A stretch of DNA of 64,000 bases from NCBI GenBank assembly GCA_025677825.1, contig JAIXMO010000050.1, positions 62,001 to 126,000 of the forward strand, given 5' to 3'. Origin of the DNA: Helicostylum pulchrum. Its lineage: Eukaryota; Mucoromycota; Mucoromycetes; Mucorales; Mucoraceae. Below are positions 23,619-36,537 of this stretch, piece by piece (within the stretch, counting starts at the first letter, position 1; each line of letters starts with the position of its first letter). The position numbers and the translations under genes are program-made. The notes beneath the pieces are model-generated. The model ran no database searches, was not told where the DNA came from, and saw only the letters and a list, made by a program, of their open reading frames with translations.

Positions 23619-26600
23619 ATGGCTAGACCAACGAAGTCTGCTGTAGTATGTACTTTTTTCTTTTTTAAAAAAAGAAGTTTGTATTAACTTTATTTAACTT
23701 TCAAACTTAGGCCGAAGCCTCTTCCCAGAGATTGCTTCGTACCAAAACTGTTCCTGATATGTTTTCGAAACAAAAAGCTGGTAATATAATAAGCAATTCC
23801 GTTTTTTTTATGTATGTATATACTAATAGTAACATAAAAGTTGCAAGTAGACGTAGAATGCAAGAGTCTAGTGATGAAGAAGATGAGTTAAACTCTTCTG
23901 CAAATGAATCTGAAAGTGATAGTGATGAAGAATTTGCTCACGAGAAGAAAAAGACACTCCAAAGAAAATCTGCTGCTACTTCTGCTGTTCTTGAGACAAG
24001 TAGTCAATTATTAGAACCACTTGATGAAAACATTTTGAATACTCAAAATAGTTTATATGGTAATTCTCTATATATATTTTTTGGGAGTATAACTAAAAAA
24101 AAGTGTTTGGATTAGATTACGCCATTACACCGGAGAAGAGTATGGATGATATTGCAAAAGAATGGATTAGAAAGTATAAAGAAAACAACAAGTCTGCTTT
24201 AAAGGACCTTATCAACTTTGTTATTCGTGTAAGTTGACAACCCTCCCTTTTTTTTTAAAAAAAAAATGTACGTGTAATTTACTCAAACTTTTTATGTGCT
24301 GCAGAGTTCTGGATGTACGATTGCTATTACAGCTGATGCCGTAAATCAAGATGACGGATCAATCAATGCTATTAACGAACTTCAGGAAGCTTTAAGTAAA
24401 CTTCCTCATACCGAATATCCAATTATTTCTAAAACAAAGGAACACAGAACTTTAAAGCGTAATATGTTGACTTTGTTTCAAGAGATTATTGTTCAATGTA
24501 AATACGACGCTATTTATGACGGTATTTTGATTGAGACCTTACAAAGTTGGTTGACCACCATGTCCAGGTAAAAAGATATACGCATATATAATCGAAAATT
24601 CTTGTATTGACTTAAACTCTAAAAAAAAAAAAAAAAAATAGTTCGGTATATCGTCCTTTCCGTCATACAGCTACTCTTGTAGGATTGAAGATTATCAGTG
24701 CCTTATGTGATGTTGGAGAGAAATTAAGAGACGAATTGGCCGTAGCCAACCGACAATTGAATAATGAAAAGAAGAAGGCCGATAAATCCAATAACAAGTT
24801 GAGAGGATTAAAGCAAAAATCAACTACAGCACAAACCAAGTGTAAAGATTTAGAAGAGTTCCTTACTGAATTCTTTAACGGTATCTTTATTCATCGTATG
24901 CGTGATGTTGAATCTGTTATTCGTGCTGAATGTATTAGAGAATTATGTAATTGGATGCAAAGTTATCGAGCTTATTTTGTAGATAACAATTATCTTCGAT
25001 TTATGGGTTGGGCCTTTAATGACCCAAGTGCTACTGTCCGTTCTGCATGTATCAAGTCCTTGACTCGTCTTTATAAGATTGAGGATATCGCTACCAAACT
25101 TGCTGCTTTCACGCAACGGTTTTCTTCCCGTATTGAAGAAATGGCTTTGTACGACGTAGATGTGTCTGTTCGTGTTAATGCTATTCAATTATGTGGTGCT
25201 TTGTTCAAGTTAAAGGTCGATGTTTTAAGTGATGTTGGTCGCACTGAATTATCCAATATGATTGCTTCTGATGTTCCTCGTATTCGAAAATCTGCTGCTC
25301 CTTTTGTTAAGGCGATGCTTTATTCCGATGTTATTGATAAATTACGTGTTGAAATTACAAATACATTGACAAAGCCTAAGGGTCGTCGTTCTGCTGCTCC
25401 TGTTGATGTTTCTGTGAACGAAAACTGGGTCTTCTTTAAAGGACTTGCCTCTTACTTGGTAGACCGAACCAACGATACTGAAAACACGGATGCCATGCAA
25501 GTTGATTTAGAGTCCTTTTCAAACACTCTCATTGAAAAGCGTAATACCAAGATCGCCAATATTGTAGAAGCACTTTGGGATCAAATGCCTGAATTTCAAG
25601 AGTACACATCCTTATCTGCTTATTTATGCCGCGATCAGTCTCAAGCTCAAGGACAAGATGATGATGAGATGGATACTGGAAATAATACAATCGATAGCTG
25701 TTACGGATTGTCAGAAGACGAAGAAACTATCTTAATTAGCGTATTTGGAGCTTGTATTCGTACTGCTATTGACAAGGGACTCGATAAGAATATTCCTGAA
25801 GGTGAAGATAAGAAGACGGTGGATGATGCATTCTGGGAAGAAAACAAGAGCGAAATTTCTCGTCATTTAGTTCATGCGTTACCTATATTATTATCCAAGC
25901 ATTCTGATGATGCGACTAGAATGACTCAACTTGCATCTATTCCTGCCATTATGAATTTAAGCGTCTATACTGAATTACGTGCTGAAACAGAATATGAAGG
26001 AATATTAAAAACTTTAGTTAGTGTCTATCTCGGCGCTATCCAAACCGATCTTTTAATTCACTGTGCTGACTCTTTACAACATTTGAGCAATAACGTCAGT
26101 TTTACCGCACTCAATAATATTCATTTAAGTATATTGAAGGAAGGTGTTGTCAATCAAGTAAGAGAAGCTTGCAGTGGAAAGGATTTAGTTACTGCTCGTT
26201 ATACACCTGCTCTTATTCATTCCATCTCTGTCAGCTTACATCGTTTAGCCTGTTTGATCAATTTTACTGATGCTACTAAAGCTATGGACGATTCTAAAGG
26301 CATGAGTATGAACGTTATTGAATATGTAGGCGCTCTTGTAGATCGTGCTGCGTTTGGACATAAAAAGGAAAAGAATATTGGTCTTTCTGCTTTAACTATT
26401 ATGTCTCGTTATATGATGTGGAAGTGTAGTTCTCTTTCCAGTACTAGCTCTAGTGATGTTATTCCTACTATTGAGCGTCGTCGTGATTGGACTATTGATC
26501 GATTTGTAGAGATTGTTACTGGTGCAGATGTTAGTCCCCTTGCTGAAGTTCGTGTTACTGCATTCGGGTACTTGGTAGATATATATTGGTTGTTTGGTAG

Positions 26601-27704
26601 TGATATCTTTGACGAATACGGATTCACTCGTCTCAAGACTCAATGTGCTGCTGATTTACAAAAGTCTTTAACTGATTATGTCTTTGAACAAGTTCAAAGT
26701 CTTGAAGCTTTGATCAAGGACGATAAATCTACTCCAGATCAAATTGCTGTTGAGAAGGAGTTGACGTTAAAACTTGTTTCTAGTTACGCTCGTGGTATCT
26801 TGGTCGGTGTATTTACAATGAACCATAGTACTGCTTTGTTGGAACAATATGGTTCTAATAATGTTGAGATTGATGATATCGTCAAGGCTTTAGTTGCTGA
26901 ATTCCAAAGTGATATGATTACTGGTGAAGTTGCTGCCGATGGTATCTGTAGAGCTTACATGGAAGCTTTAAAGAATGTAGGTTTAATATACACATGTATA
27001 CTGCCGAAAAAAAAAGCTAATTATTTAACCATTTTATAGTCCTTTAATGCTAATGTTGGTGAGTCTGGTAGATCTATCGATAAAACTTTAAAATTAGCTC
27101 GTCTTGAAGCGCTTTCTTTGAAACGTGCTAATCAAATTGATCCTGTAAGACAAGTACCTGCTCAAATTGTCTGTGAACGTATTCATCTTGATGGTATTAC
27201 ATTTGCTCTTTCCAAAGCAGCTGAAGCGTACCAAAACAATAAGGATGAAGAAAAGGACAATGCTCTCAAATTTTTTAAGGTTCTTGCCATCTTTGGTAAA
27301 CAACTCACTCGTGCTCGTGATATTGCTAAAATTCATAACCATTTGGAAGATTGTTTACAACAAAATAGTTTGCAAGTTGAAGAAAATCAAAAGGAATGGG
27401 AGCATTATATATCTTATATTAAAACTCTTGATGGTGTATTGAAGAAGAAGGGTCTTCGTTATGGTACGGCAGACAATACTCAATTTATATTTACTTTGTA
27501 AACTAATTTTTTTATTATATTATAGATGCTACCAAGAGAGCTAATAATGCCGAGACTCCTGCAGCTCATGTATTCAATGATGTTGAATTGGATGATCCTA
27601 TGTCTGATATTAATGAATTAGCTATTAAAGACGCTAAGCGTTCTTCAGAAGAAGCTGATATGGATATTGATGACGACGTGACTACAAAGAAAAGACGCGA
27701 TTAA
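23619..27704 (+). CDS. SCC3: Cohesin subunit SCC3 / STAG
   Basis: Eight exons (23619-23645, 23711-23780, 23841-24059, 24116-24228, 24305-24567, 24642-26976, 27040-27463, 27526-27704) encode 1209 residues. An acidic N-terminus (ESSDEEDELNSS) is followed by a STAG domain (WIRKYKENNKSALKDLINF). Next is the highly conserved stromalin domain, EFFNGIFIHRMRDVESVIR, then ELCNWMQSY and FNDPSATVRSACIKSL. HEAT-like helices fill the rest. The C-terminus is acidic and ends with a basic KKRRD. Scc3 binds the Rad21/Scc1 kleisin and DNA in the cohesin ring. The family has a mitotic form and, in some fungi, a meiotic Rec11 form; I cannot assign which. The exon 6 acceptor follows 18 A, not a pyrimidine tract. 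Confidence 0.93.
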
Positions 27705-27912
27705 AAAAATGAAGCGTCATTATGTAAATGTATATAAAAAATAAAGTTTTTTTTTATCAAATAATTGTTGTTTTATTTATTAAAACATGCTAAAAAAAAT
27801 TATGGGAAATGAAAAAGTTACAAAGAAATAAAGAAAGAAAAATTACTAACATAAAGAATCTAAAAAGTTAAAAAAAAGGTGATAGTTGCGGAGGGAGGGG
27901 GAAATGTAGTGT

Positions 27913-29541
27913 TTAATCGAATACAATCTTGGTAGCCTTCTTGGGTTCAGCACCAGTATCCTTATAGAAAGCACCGTAAGCACTGTGAGTCTTCTTCTTG
28001 ACGGTAGTACCGAAAGCCATTAATTCATCAGGAACATCCATCTTGGCTTGCTTCAAGACATTGATCAACTCACCGGAATGAGCCTTATCCTCAGGGGTGA
28101 AGAAAGTGTAAGCAATACCCTTCTTACCACCACGACCAGTACGACCAATACGATGAACATAAGCTTCAATGGTAAGAGGGAAAGTAAGGTTAATAACGAA
28201 CTCGACATCGGGGATATCGAGACCACGAGCAGCAACATCAGTAGCGACCATCAAGGGGAAAGAACCATCCTTGAAAGCGCTTAAAGCTTCAGTACGTTGT
28301 TGTTGATTCTTATCACCATGAATACCGACAACCTTGAAACCGTGATATTCTAAAGATCTTTCAATACGAATGGCTTCCTTCTTATAGAGACAGAAGACCA
28401 AGACACGGTTAGTACGAGACTTGTGAACCTTCTTTAATAAATCAACAAGAGCACGCTCTTTATCTCTAGGGTTTTCCATGACAGTAACGATTTGTTGAAC
28501 GTTTTGAGAAGCAGCAAGATCGGGAGAACCGATGGTGACACGCATAGGGTTGTTTAAGAAATCACTAGCAAGCTTACGAACACTCTCGGGCCAGGTAGCA
28601 GAGAACATGAGAGTTTGACGGTCCTTGGGAGTATAAGCCATAATAGCACGAATGTCATTCTCGAAACCATCATCCAACATACGATCAGCTTCATCCAAAA
28701 CCATGAAAGAAACTTCAGTTAAATCACAAGAACCTTCGTTAATAAGATCGATTAAACGACCGGGAGTGGCAACAACAATATCAACACCTCTTTGGAAAGC
28801 CTTACGTTGAGGATGTTTATCAACACCACCGTAAACACATACGGAGGTAACACCAACAGCCTTACCAGCAGCTTCAGCTTGTTCAGCACTTTGCATAGCT
28901 AATTCACGAGTAGGAGAAACAACCAACATGGTAGGCTTTCCACTCTTGTTACCACGCTTCAACTTGGAAGCGATATGAACCAAACCAGGGATGGTGAAAG
29001 CAAGAGTCTTACCGGAACCAGTCTCGGCAATACCGACGATATCACGACCGGAGAGAGTGATGGGCCATGTAGCAGCTTGAATAGGGGTAGGGTTAGCAAA
29101 GTTCTTGACGACTTCCAAAATGTTGTTGGGAAGACCAGCATGACGGAACTCAAGAATAGGACGAAGCTTAAGGTCACCTTGAACATCAATGGTATGTTTC
29201 TTGTAGAATTCATCAATAGTGCTTTGAGGAACAGCAGAAAGTTCCTCGCTTTGCTCATACTTGTATGAAGCAAGAATCTCAACATTCTTGTTGATATAAG
29301 TCTTCTTGGGTTCTTCCTTCTTCTCAACGGGTTCCTCTACTTTCTTTTCCTTCTTCTCCTTCTTCTCCTTCTTGCTCTTTTTTTCCTTCTTTTCCTTCTT
29401 CATAGGAGTCCCTTCATCTCTCTTTCTCTTTTCAACCTATTAATAGAGTTTATTAGTATTACATTTCTTTTTTGGTTTTGTTTAATTAGGTGTACCTATC
29501 ATTTTATTTTAAATTACCTTTTCCATTGTACTAGGTGACAT
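27913..29541 (-). CDS. DBP3: ATP-dependent RNA helicase DBP3
   Basis: Two exons (29541-29518 and 29436-27913) encode 515 residues. The start MSPSTMEK on the short first exon precedes a Lys/Glu block of KKEKK units (about residues 15-40). The core has [70 protein letters not shown] and HRIGRTGRGG. The Lys-rich head with the DDX5-like core that lacks RGG repeats identifies Dbp3, which in yeast is a nucleolar helicase for pre-rRNA processing at A3 and 2'-O-methylation. An earlier acceptor in the intron is possible. It shares a 234-bp divergent promoter with the UPF0652 gene and is convergent with SCC3 (208 bp). Confidence 0.93.
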
Positions 29542-29775
29542 GATCTATTTACAAATAAAAATAAACCTTTCAAAAAATTAACCCGAAAAAAAAACTTTAT
29601 CAGAAAAGAAAAAAAAAAAAAAAGTGACTGGCAACAACTTACAAAAAAAGCCGCCACCATTTTTAACGGAGTATGAAGTATTTAACCCTCTTCACGGAGT
29701 CAATGTCTCGAATTCTCGTACCAGCAGAAAATAAAAAACACTCTTTCTTTTTTCAGTCATCAACAGTTATAAAAG
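29542..29775. promoter_or_regulatory. Short divergent promoter of DBP3 and the UPF0652 gene
   Basis: Only 234 bp separate the two start codons, so promoter elements are probably shared or interleaved. It has an A16 run near 29608-29623 and a T-rich stretch before 29776. No specific site was identified. Confidence 0.45.
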
Positions 29776-32127
29776 ATGTCTAGTGATGCAAAAAAGAAAT
29801 ATCAATTAGAAGACATTCTGTCTGATAATGTATCTATTATGGATACAGAAGACTTGACATATGAAGGAACTCCTCCTCCTGTTGATGAAGAAGCAGGTGA
29901 AGGTTTTTGTGTTGAATGTAAAGATCAACAGGTAAATATTTTTTGTTGTTATTGCCACTAGTAAATTATACTAAATATATAAATATATACTAATGTTGTA
30001 TGTATAGTCAGATACTTTTTGTTTAGAATGCAAAGAACCTTTTTGTGAAGTTTGTTTTGGTAAGCGAATTACAGTTTTATATATAAGAGAGACACGAAAT
30101 TTAAAAAATATATATATATATTATAGGTATGATTCATAGAACGGGTAAGAGAGCTGGTCATAAAAGTGAGAAATACTCTGTTGCAATTAAAGATACGGAT
30201 ACGGATGACAAGGAAGAGAATAAAGAAATTGTGAAAAGTAATGATCATGCTGTAAGTGTTTATTAAACATCTGTGCAACTATAGCATAATTTTTTTTAAT
30301 TTTTGTGCAAAAAAAATAAGGTCAAACCAGAAATCAAGTTACCAACACCTTCAAAATCTTCTGAAATCAACGTTGGAGAGATTATGGAAAGAAGAGCGAA
30401 ATTCATTCCTTTACGTTTAAAGATGGAAGAAAGAAAATATTTAAGATTGTAATATTTAAAACAGCATATATAATTATATCACTAAAATTTAAATATTAGA
30501 TTGGAAGCAGCGTTAAATGTTACAGAATATACAGAGAAAATAGATGATGCGTCTAGTACTGGTAAAGCAAAACGTGTTGTAAAGCAAGTAAAGGAATTAT
30601 GTGCGATCTTGACTGGTATTGTATTGGGTTGTGATTTTAAAAGTGGTCAGGAATTGTTTGCAGATAGAAGTTATGAGGATAACGAAGAGTTCTTTCAAAC
30701 TATTTTCGAAATTGGGCGTAGACATAAGATTATGAACCCTGAAAAAATGAGATCTGCTTATGGTAAACTCATGTACCTTTTATCTGTAAGTTTTATTATT
30801 ATTGATTATATGGGAGGTTATTAAAGTATTATTTTTAGGATTCTATGATTCCTGAAGTAAAGGAAATGTTGGGTTTTGATTGTGTTGTTCCAATTAAGAC
30901 TGTTTACAGCTTTTTAGAGGAAAGACATGGCCTTAGTGTATTACATGAAGATATAGTTTTATTGGCTACAATGGAAATTGTACCAGATAGAAAGACGAGA
31001 TCTCAAATTCAAGCTGAAATTAAACGTAAAGAAAGAAGTATCGAACAGTTAAGTAGAAAGTATCAGTCAAAGTACCTCTCCGTAGATGAAATTCGCCATT
31101 GTTTATATAGTATTGGTGATAATAGTGCTTATTTAAGAGCTAATCGGTAAGTTTTTTTTTACTTTCTTTTTTTTTATAACTAGTATAGCAGTAATAACTG
31201 AGTCTATAAATTTATAGTGATCCCTGTGAGAAAATGATTCGTGCACTGGAAAAGTTCTTTAAGCCTGCAGATGACAGTAAAGATGAATTTTCATTATCCA
31301 TTGCATCTGGTTCGCAAGGTCATCGTTTAAGTCATGATCATGAAACTCAATATATTTATGTCAATCAAACATTGAAACTTTGGCGTGAAATTCTGAATGA
31401 TATGTTTAAACTTTGGACATTAGCAGATCAAGATATGTTATCGACAAGTAATCCTTACCGTTTATCTCAAACGGGCCAAGGTTTACATCGTATTCAACCT
31501 TGTCCTGCTGTTTCGAGAGAGATGCATCGTACATTATTTAAAGCTCAAAAGAAAGCAGGTACATGGATTGGAAGTAGTGTCATTCATTTGGGTGATAAAA
31601 ATGTACCCAATGCACTTGTTTTCATTGATAAGTATAATCAAGTTGCTCGTATTTTAAGCCCTATTTGTATCACAATTGATAGACTTGATGAAATAGCAAA
31701 GAATGAAGGTATCCACAAGTTTATTTTAAAGAAGTTTGGTAGTTTAGATCTTTGCAGAAAGACTATCTTGGGTAATTATAAAAAAAAAAAGAAAAGAGGG
31801 GAGTTATTTTATAACTAATAACAATTATATAATAGCTGATTTCTTCCGATTTGCGTTTGATGGATCTGGAGCTGATAACTTTTATGATGCTGGAAGCTGT
31901 ATTGATGGCAGACTTACTTCTGCATGGAACTGTAAATATTATTGCACGCTAATATACGATATCAATACTTAGATCTTTAATTTTTTTTTTAGGGTGTTCA
32001 CAAATTGAGAAAAAGCCATACTTTCCAGTATTTTTACTAGCTGTATGTGTATTATTATAATTATTATTTTTGTACGTACTAATATTTTTAACAGGGATTT
32101 GCTGGTTTTGATGGCGGTGGGTGGTAG
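29776..32127 (+). CDS. UPF0652 / DUF2009 family protein with B-box-like zinc finger
   Basis: Ten exons (29776-29931, 30008-30059, 30127-30251, 30321-30448, 30500-30785, 30839-31146, 31218-31771, 31836-31931, 31993-32042, 32095-32127) encode 595 residues. Residues about 46-85 form a B-box-like cluster, CVECKDQQ...CLECKEPFCEVCF...HRTGKRAGHK. The rest is the DUF2009 domain, marked by LTGIVLGCDFKSGQ, NEEFFQTIFEIGRRHKIMNP, GKLMYLLSDS and DKNVPNALVFIDKYNQV. The family is widespread in plants, fungi and protists, but I know of no firm biochemical role. The last exon is only 33 nt and adds GFAGFDGGGW. All joins keep frame. Family membership is secure, function is not. Confidence 0.9.
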
Positions 32128-32991
32128 TAAATTATATAGATATGGCGGGATTATGTGTGCTTATCCCTAGAATAATTGATAATAGATTGATACACGTCGT
32201 TTTTTTTAAAGAAAAGAAATAAAATTACACACTAGGAAAAAAAAAGGGGGTTTATTTTTTTTACAAGCACATCATGTGAATATTTACCTTGGATCAACTC
32301 AATAAGCCCAATTTACCGAGATACCCCCCCCCCCAGAAGAGGCTTATATAAAACTACTAACTAAAAAAAAAGTGATCAAATAAAGTTTGTTTTTTTTTTG
32401 TTTGTAAGGCCTTAATCTCTGATTACTGGTAAATCAAAAAAAAAAAAAAGGTAAACAATGAAATACTGAAAGCAAGACCCTGAAACAATGTCCAAGTATA
32501 TATATATAAAAAACGTGTATATTTAATTTGTAATAATGCAAAGAAGTTTTTAGTCTGATTTATTAGGCAGGAAGTATACCTTTTTTGGGCTGTTGTCGAT
32601 CCTCTATCAAGTTACTGATAACCAGCCAGTTCTAGATCACGGCAGTGACGCCTACTAATAAAACAGTACAATTATTAAATAGGAAAAAAAGGTTAGAACA
32701 AAATAAAAAAAACACACATGAAATCACTGACTAATACGTGTATCTATTTTTATAATTTATTTACTAACCAGCCTCTTATATATCAAATTTAAATTAATTA
32801 AGGTGGACCCAGCAAGTGTTTAGTATGGTGTCACCGTACCAAGGTTTTGACATAAAAAAAAAAAAGCCCTCTAGAAATTTGATTCGTTAAGCTAGAATAG
32901 GAGAAAAAGATATAAATATAATTTATTTTGCCTTTATATATATAATTATACATCTTTCTTCTTTATATATATATATTGTATTACTTTCTTT
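32128..32991. other. Gene-free interval upstream of the LtrA gene
   Basis: 864 bp without a supportable gene. It has a C11 run at about 32324-32334 and several T and A runs, ending in a pyrimidine/TA-repeat tract before the ATG at 32992. Confidence 0.4.
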
Positions 32992-34453
32992 ATGAGCACA
33001 AATAGCAAACAATCAGCTACTTCGGTAAGACGAGGACCGACTCTCCGAGGTGGTAGGTACAGACCTGGTATCGGAAGAAGTGTTCGTGTACCACAACCAC
33101 GTAGATCTTCCAGCCATAATATAGACGAAGAGGAAACAGTTGGACTTACTGCAGCAGCAGGAGCATCTTCTACTAGTTATGAAGAAGAAAATGAAAAGAC
33201 AGAATATGAGTTCGAGGACTTGGATATGAAATCAAAAAGATTAAGTGAAAAACTAGAAACTGATGAAAATGGAAAACCAATCTATCAACATGGGGAAGAG
33301 ACTTTTGGTGATATATTAACTCATCCTGTAGAAGAACTGCATGCACATCAAAATCGTAAAGATAATTTTCAGTCCAAAGTAGGACGTTGGTCTTTACTTG
33401 GGAGAAATAAAGGAGCCTCAACGTAACTAAATAATAAGACAATTAATATCAACCCCTTGAACTAATATATCTTGTATATTTTATAGTAGTGCTGCTCTCC
33501 CTGTTCAGGAAGAAACAGTTGAATATACTATTGGTATTTAGGAATAAAACGTGTAAAACAATAGAGGGTGGCGTACTTATTTATTTTACTAGTTTTACAT
33601 TTTCGTCAGTTACGCGGTAATCAAGAATTTGGTTTAAATCATGATTCTGCTGTGGATTTTTGTAAAAGGGTAAGTTTTTTTTTTCTGTGACTAAAACAGT
33701 GTACAACAAGTTAATAACAAGTACGTGATTTACTTAGCTTAAATTTACGCAAAACGAAACTCTTCGATTTAATGGAATTCATGACACAGATGGATTAACT
33801 GAATTTCTTTATAAAATCAAACGAGACTTCTCTATAAAAATTCATCATAAATCAGAATATATTCGAACTAGTACTCTTGAACAACATATTGAAACTCATC
33901 ATCATCATAACCCGGAACATCACACAATCCAATTTAACGATAACCTCTATATTGAATTTAAACCGAAATATAATCATCACATGGCCGATTTACCCGTGGA
34001 AGCAACACGGCGTTATTTTTTCCAGCATCCAGAGCCTGATCTTAGCGCAGACATTGGCGTAGAAACTGCGGCTTCTTGGTTAGAGTTATTTTATGATTTG
34101 TTCTTTGTGGCTACTGTCACTGTATTTACGCATGCGCATCATATATCTGATTGGGAGTCTTTAGCTTTATATACGCAATGGTTTGTCATTACGTGGTGGT
34201 CTTGGTGTGCTAGTTCTTTGTAAGTTTTATTTTTTTATTTTTTTAAGCGTAGTTTTCTAAATTTATATCTATTTTAGGTATACATCAAGATTTGATACGT
34301 AAGTATGCACTATGCTTTTATCCTGTAGTTACTTTATTCTTACCTTTTTTTTTTTTTTGGTCTGCAGGGATGATGTGATGCATCATATTTATAAATTTAT
34401 TGAAATGTGCGCGCTGAGTAAGTTATACGATTAAACAAGCGTGTAGTATATGT

Positions 34454-34493
<40 letters not shown>

Positions 34494-36206
34494 CAGTTGG
34501 TATGGCTGGTTCATCTGATTACTTTTTAAATTCTTCTGGTTATGTTTATGGATATATCGCGTTAAAAGCAGTGTTGGTGATTGAATACTCTGTCGGTAAG
34601 TTATACATCTTTTTTTTTTTCATTTAAAAATCGCAGCAACCTAAAAAAATATATAATAATAGTGTTTATTGTTGCTGTACTTGCCAAGTCTAAATCTCGT
34701 ATTCCGTTTGCATTTTATGTTGGTGCTAATCTGTTATCCATTGCACTTTGGGCTTCTTCTTTATCTATTCTTGAAAAAAGTACGCATCGTATCCTTTGGT
34801 ATCTTGGTGTACTTTCTGAAGTCTTGGTGAACGTTATTGTTCGAGACGATAAGAGTCTGTCTTGGGCTGCAGGTCATTTAGCTGAGCGGTTAGGTTTACT
34901 TTCACTTATTGTTTTAGGTGAAAATTTGATGGGTTTAGTGAGCCAAGTATCTGAAGCTGGTAACTCTTTGATTATTGTGTAAGTTATATATATATATAAA
35001 AGAAAAGGCACGATCTCTAATACATCAATAGTATACCCAACTTTATGGCTGTGCTTGTTATTTTTGGGTTTTTCTTCATGTACTTTGAAGATTTTAACAA
35101 GGAGGTAAATAAGAGTTATAAATATCAAACACCAACTTTATTATTTACACAACGTTAAATAGATTTTCTTGCACAACAAATATCACCAAGTTTGGGTTTA
35201 TTTGCATTTCCCTCTTCACTTGTGTCAAGTGGCTTTTGGCATTGCTCTTATTGATATGTAAAGTATATACATACAGCATTACTATTTACAGTTTTATCTT
35301 ATTGTACTTTTTTTTAAAAAAATATTGTAGACTTAAATTTTACAAGTATCAATTGATTCGTGATCATAGATTGGCTGACGATTTAGAAGAGAGCGCTACT
35401 AGTTCAGCCACGTCAGAAGGACATGCTGGCGGTGAAGGTACATCAAAGTCACCGGATACCACATCAGAACACGAAACTGGATCAACTTCAACTTCAACTG
35501 GCGCTGAGGAGGCACATAAAGTAGCTAAACGTGCTATTATGATGGTAAATGAAGAATACTCTAGTGCGAAAGAAAACGACTATAACCCTATGGACATTAC
35601 AAGCTCTATCAAAGAAAGTTATTTAATAACAAGTGATAAACAAAGACAGATAAGTAATCAGCAAAATCATTGGACCTCGTGGTGCGGCTATATAGCTACA
35701 TCGATAATGACAGCAACTTTAGCTTTATCAGCACCAAATCAAGAAATAAACTCTACTAGCTCATCAGATAATCACCATTTGATGCGTCGTGCAGAACCAG
35801 AAGAAGGGAAACCATTTACAGAGACAATGACTAAATTTGAACTTGTATTTGTGTATAAAACTTTCCTTATTTTTGGAGGTTCGATTCTTGTAATTAATTC
35901 ACTTATTAAGGCATTAAATACCAAGCTATCAGGTAGTTAAACATTAATAATACCCTATTTTTACGTGAACTGTACTAATATTATACTATAGATATTTATG
36001 GAAAAATCATTATTGTTTCAAGAATAATAAATGCCATTATATTATGGTCTATGTGTGCACTGCCGTTTGCTAAACTGGATGCCATTGTATTGCTGTGTAC
36101 TATGGTGGGATCAGTAGTGTTCCAAGGTAAATACCTTTTTTTTATATATTTAGAAACGTGTTACTTATTTCTTTTGTTCATAGGTATGGTGGATTTGTTG
36201 GATTAA
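32992..36206 (+). CDS. LtrA (low temperature requirement A) family membrane protein with long N-terminal extension
   Basis: Thirteen exons (32992-33422, 33487-33533, 33593-33669, 33738-34219, 34278-34298, 34368-34417, 34497-34595, 34663-34978, 35032-35104, 35163-35257, 35331-35932, 35992-36126, 36184-36206) join in frame to 816 residues. The membrane part opens with ASWLELFYDLFFVATVTVF, the LtrA hallmark, and has about ten hydrophobic helices, with ERLGLLSLIVLGENLM midway. A soluble loop of about 130 Ser/Thr/Glu-rich residues splits the last helices. The first 160 residues are basic then acidic and disordered. Next is a conserved-looking block (LHFRQLRGNQEFGLNHDSA to FLYKIKRDFSIKIHH) that I do not recognise. 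The join at exons 2-3 is inferred; without it the 5' part would be a separate 161-residue gene ending at 33541. LtrA function is unknown. Confidence 0.8.
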
Positions 36207-36537
36207 TTCATTTGCTTTGGGTGATTTAGTTATTTGTATTATAATTTATCCAGCCACTTAATAAAAAAAACTTATTATTTTTCTTTTTTTATCTACATTA
36301 CTTTTTTTATCTCTTACAACACTTGCTACACCCTTACTATGTATATGTCAATTATACTTGTTAGCTGTCATCACACATACATACTTATTACTGCTGTTAA
36401 ACCTAATGTACACATAATAAGGGGATAAGAGGGAAAAAATAAAAAATAAAAAATCGGTAAATTAAAATAAAATGAACGAGGCATACCGGAATTTTAATCC
36501 GTCTTTCTTCTTTTACATAAACATATAAACTTACATT
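36207..36537. other. Intergenic, LtrA 3' flank and MDH promoter
   Basis: 331 bp between tandem genes, AT-rich, no gene seen. Confidence 0.4.

Noticed and set aside
33423..33541. Stop codon of a stand-alone 161-residue gene at 32992-33541
   Set aside because: A GT donor at 33534 and acceptor at 33592 continue the frame into the LtrA gene with protein-like sequence, so a single gene is the better model; the alternative is stated in the entry.
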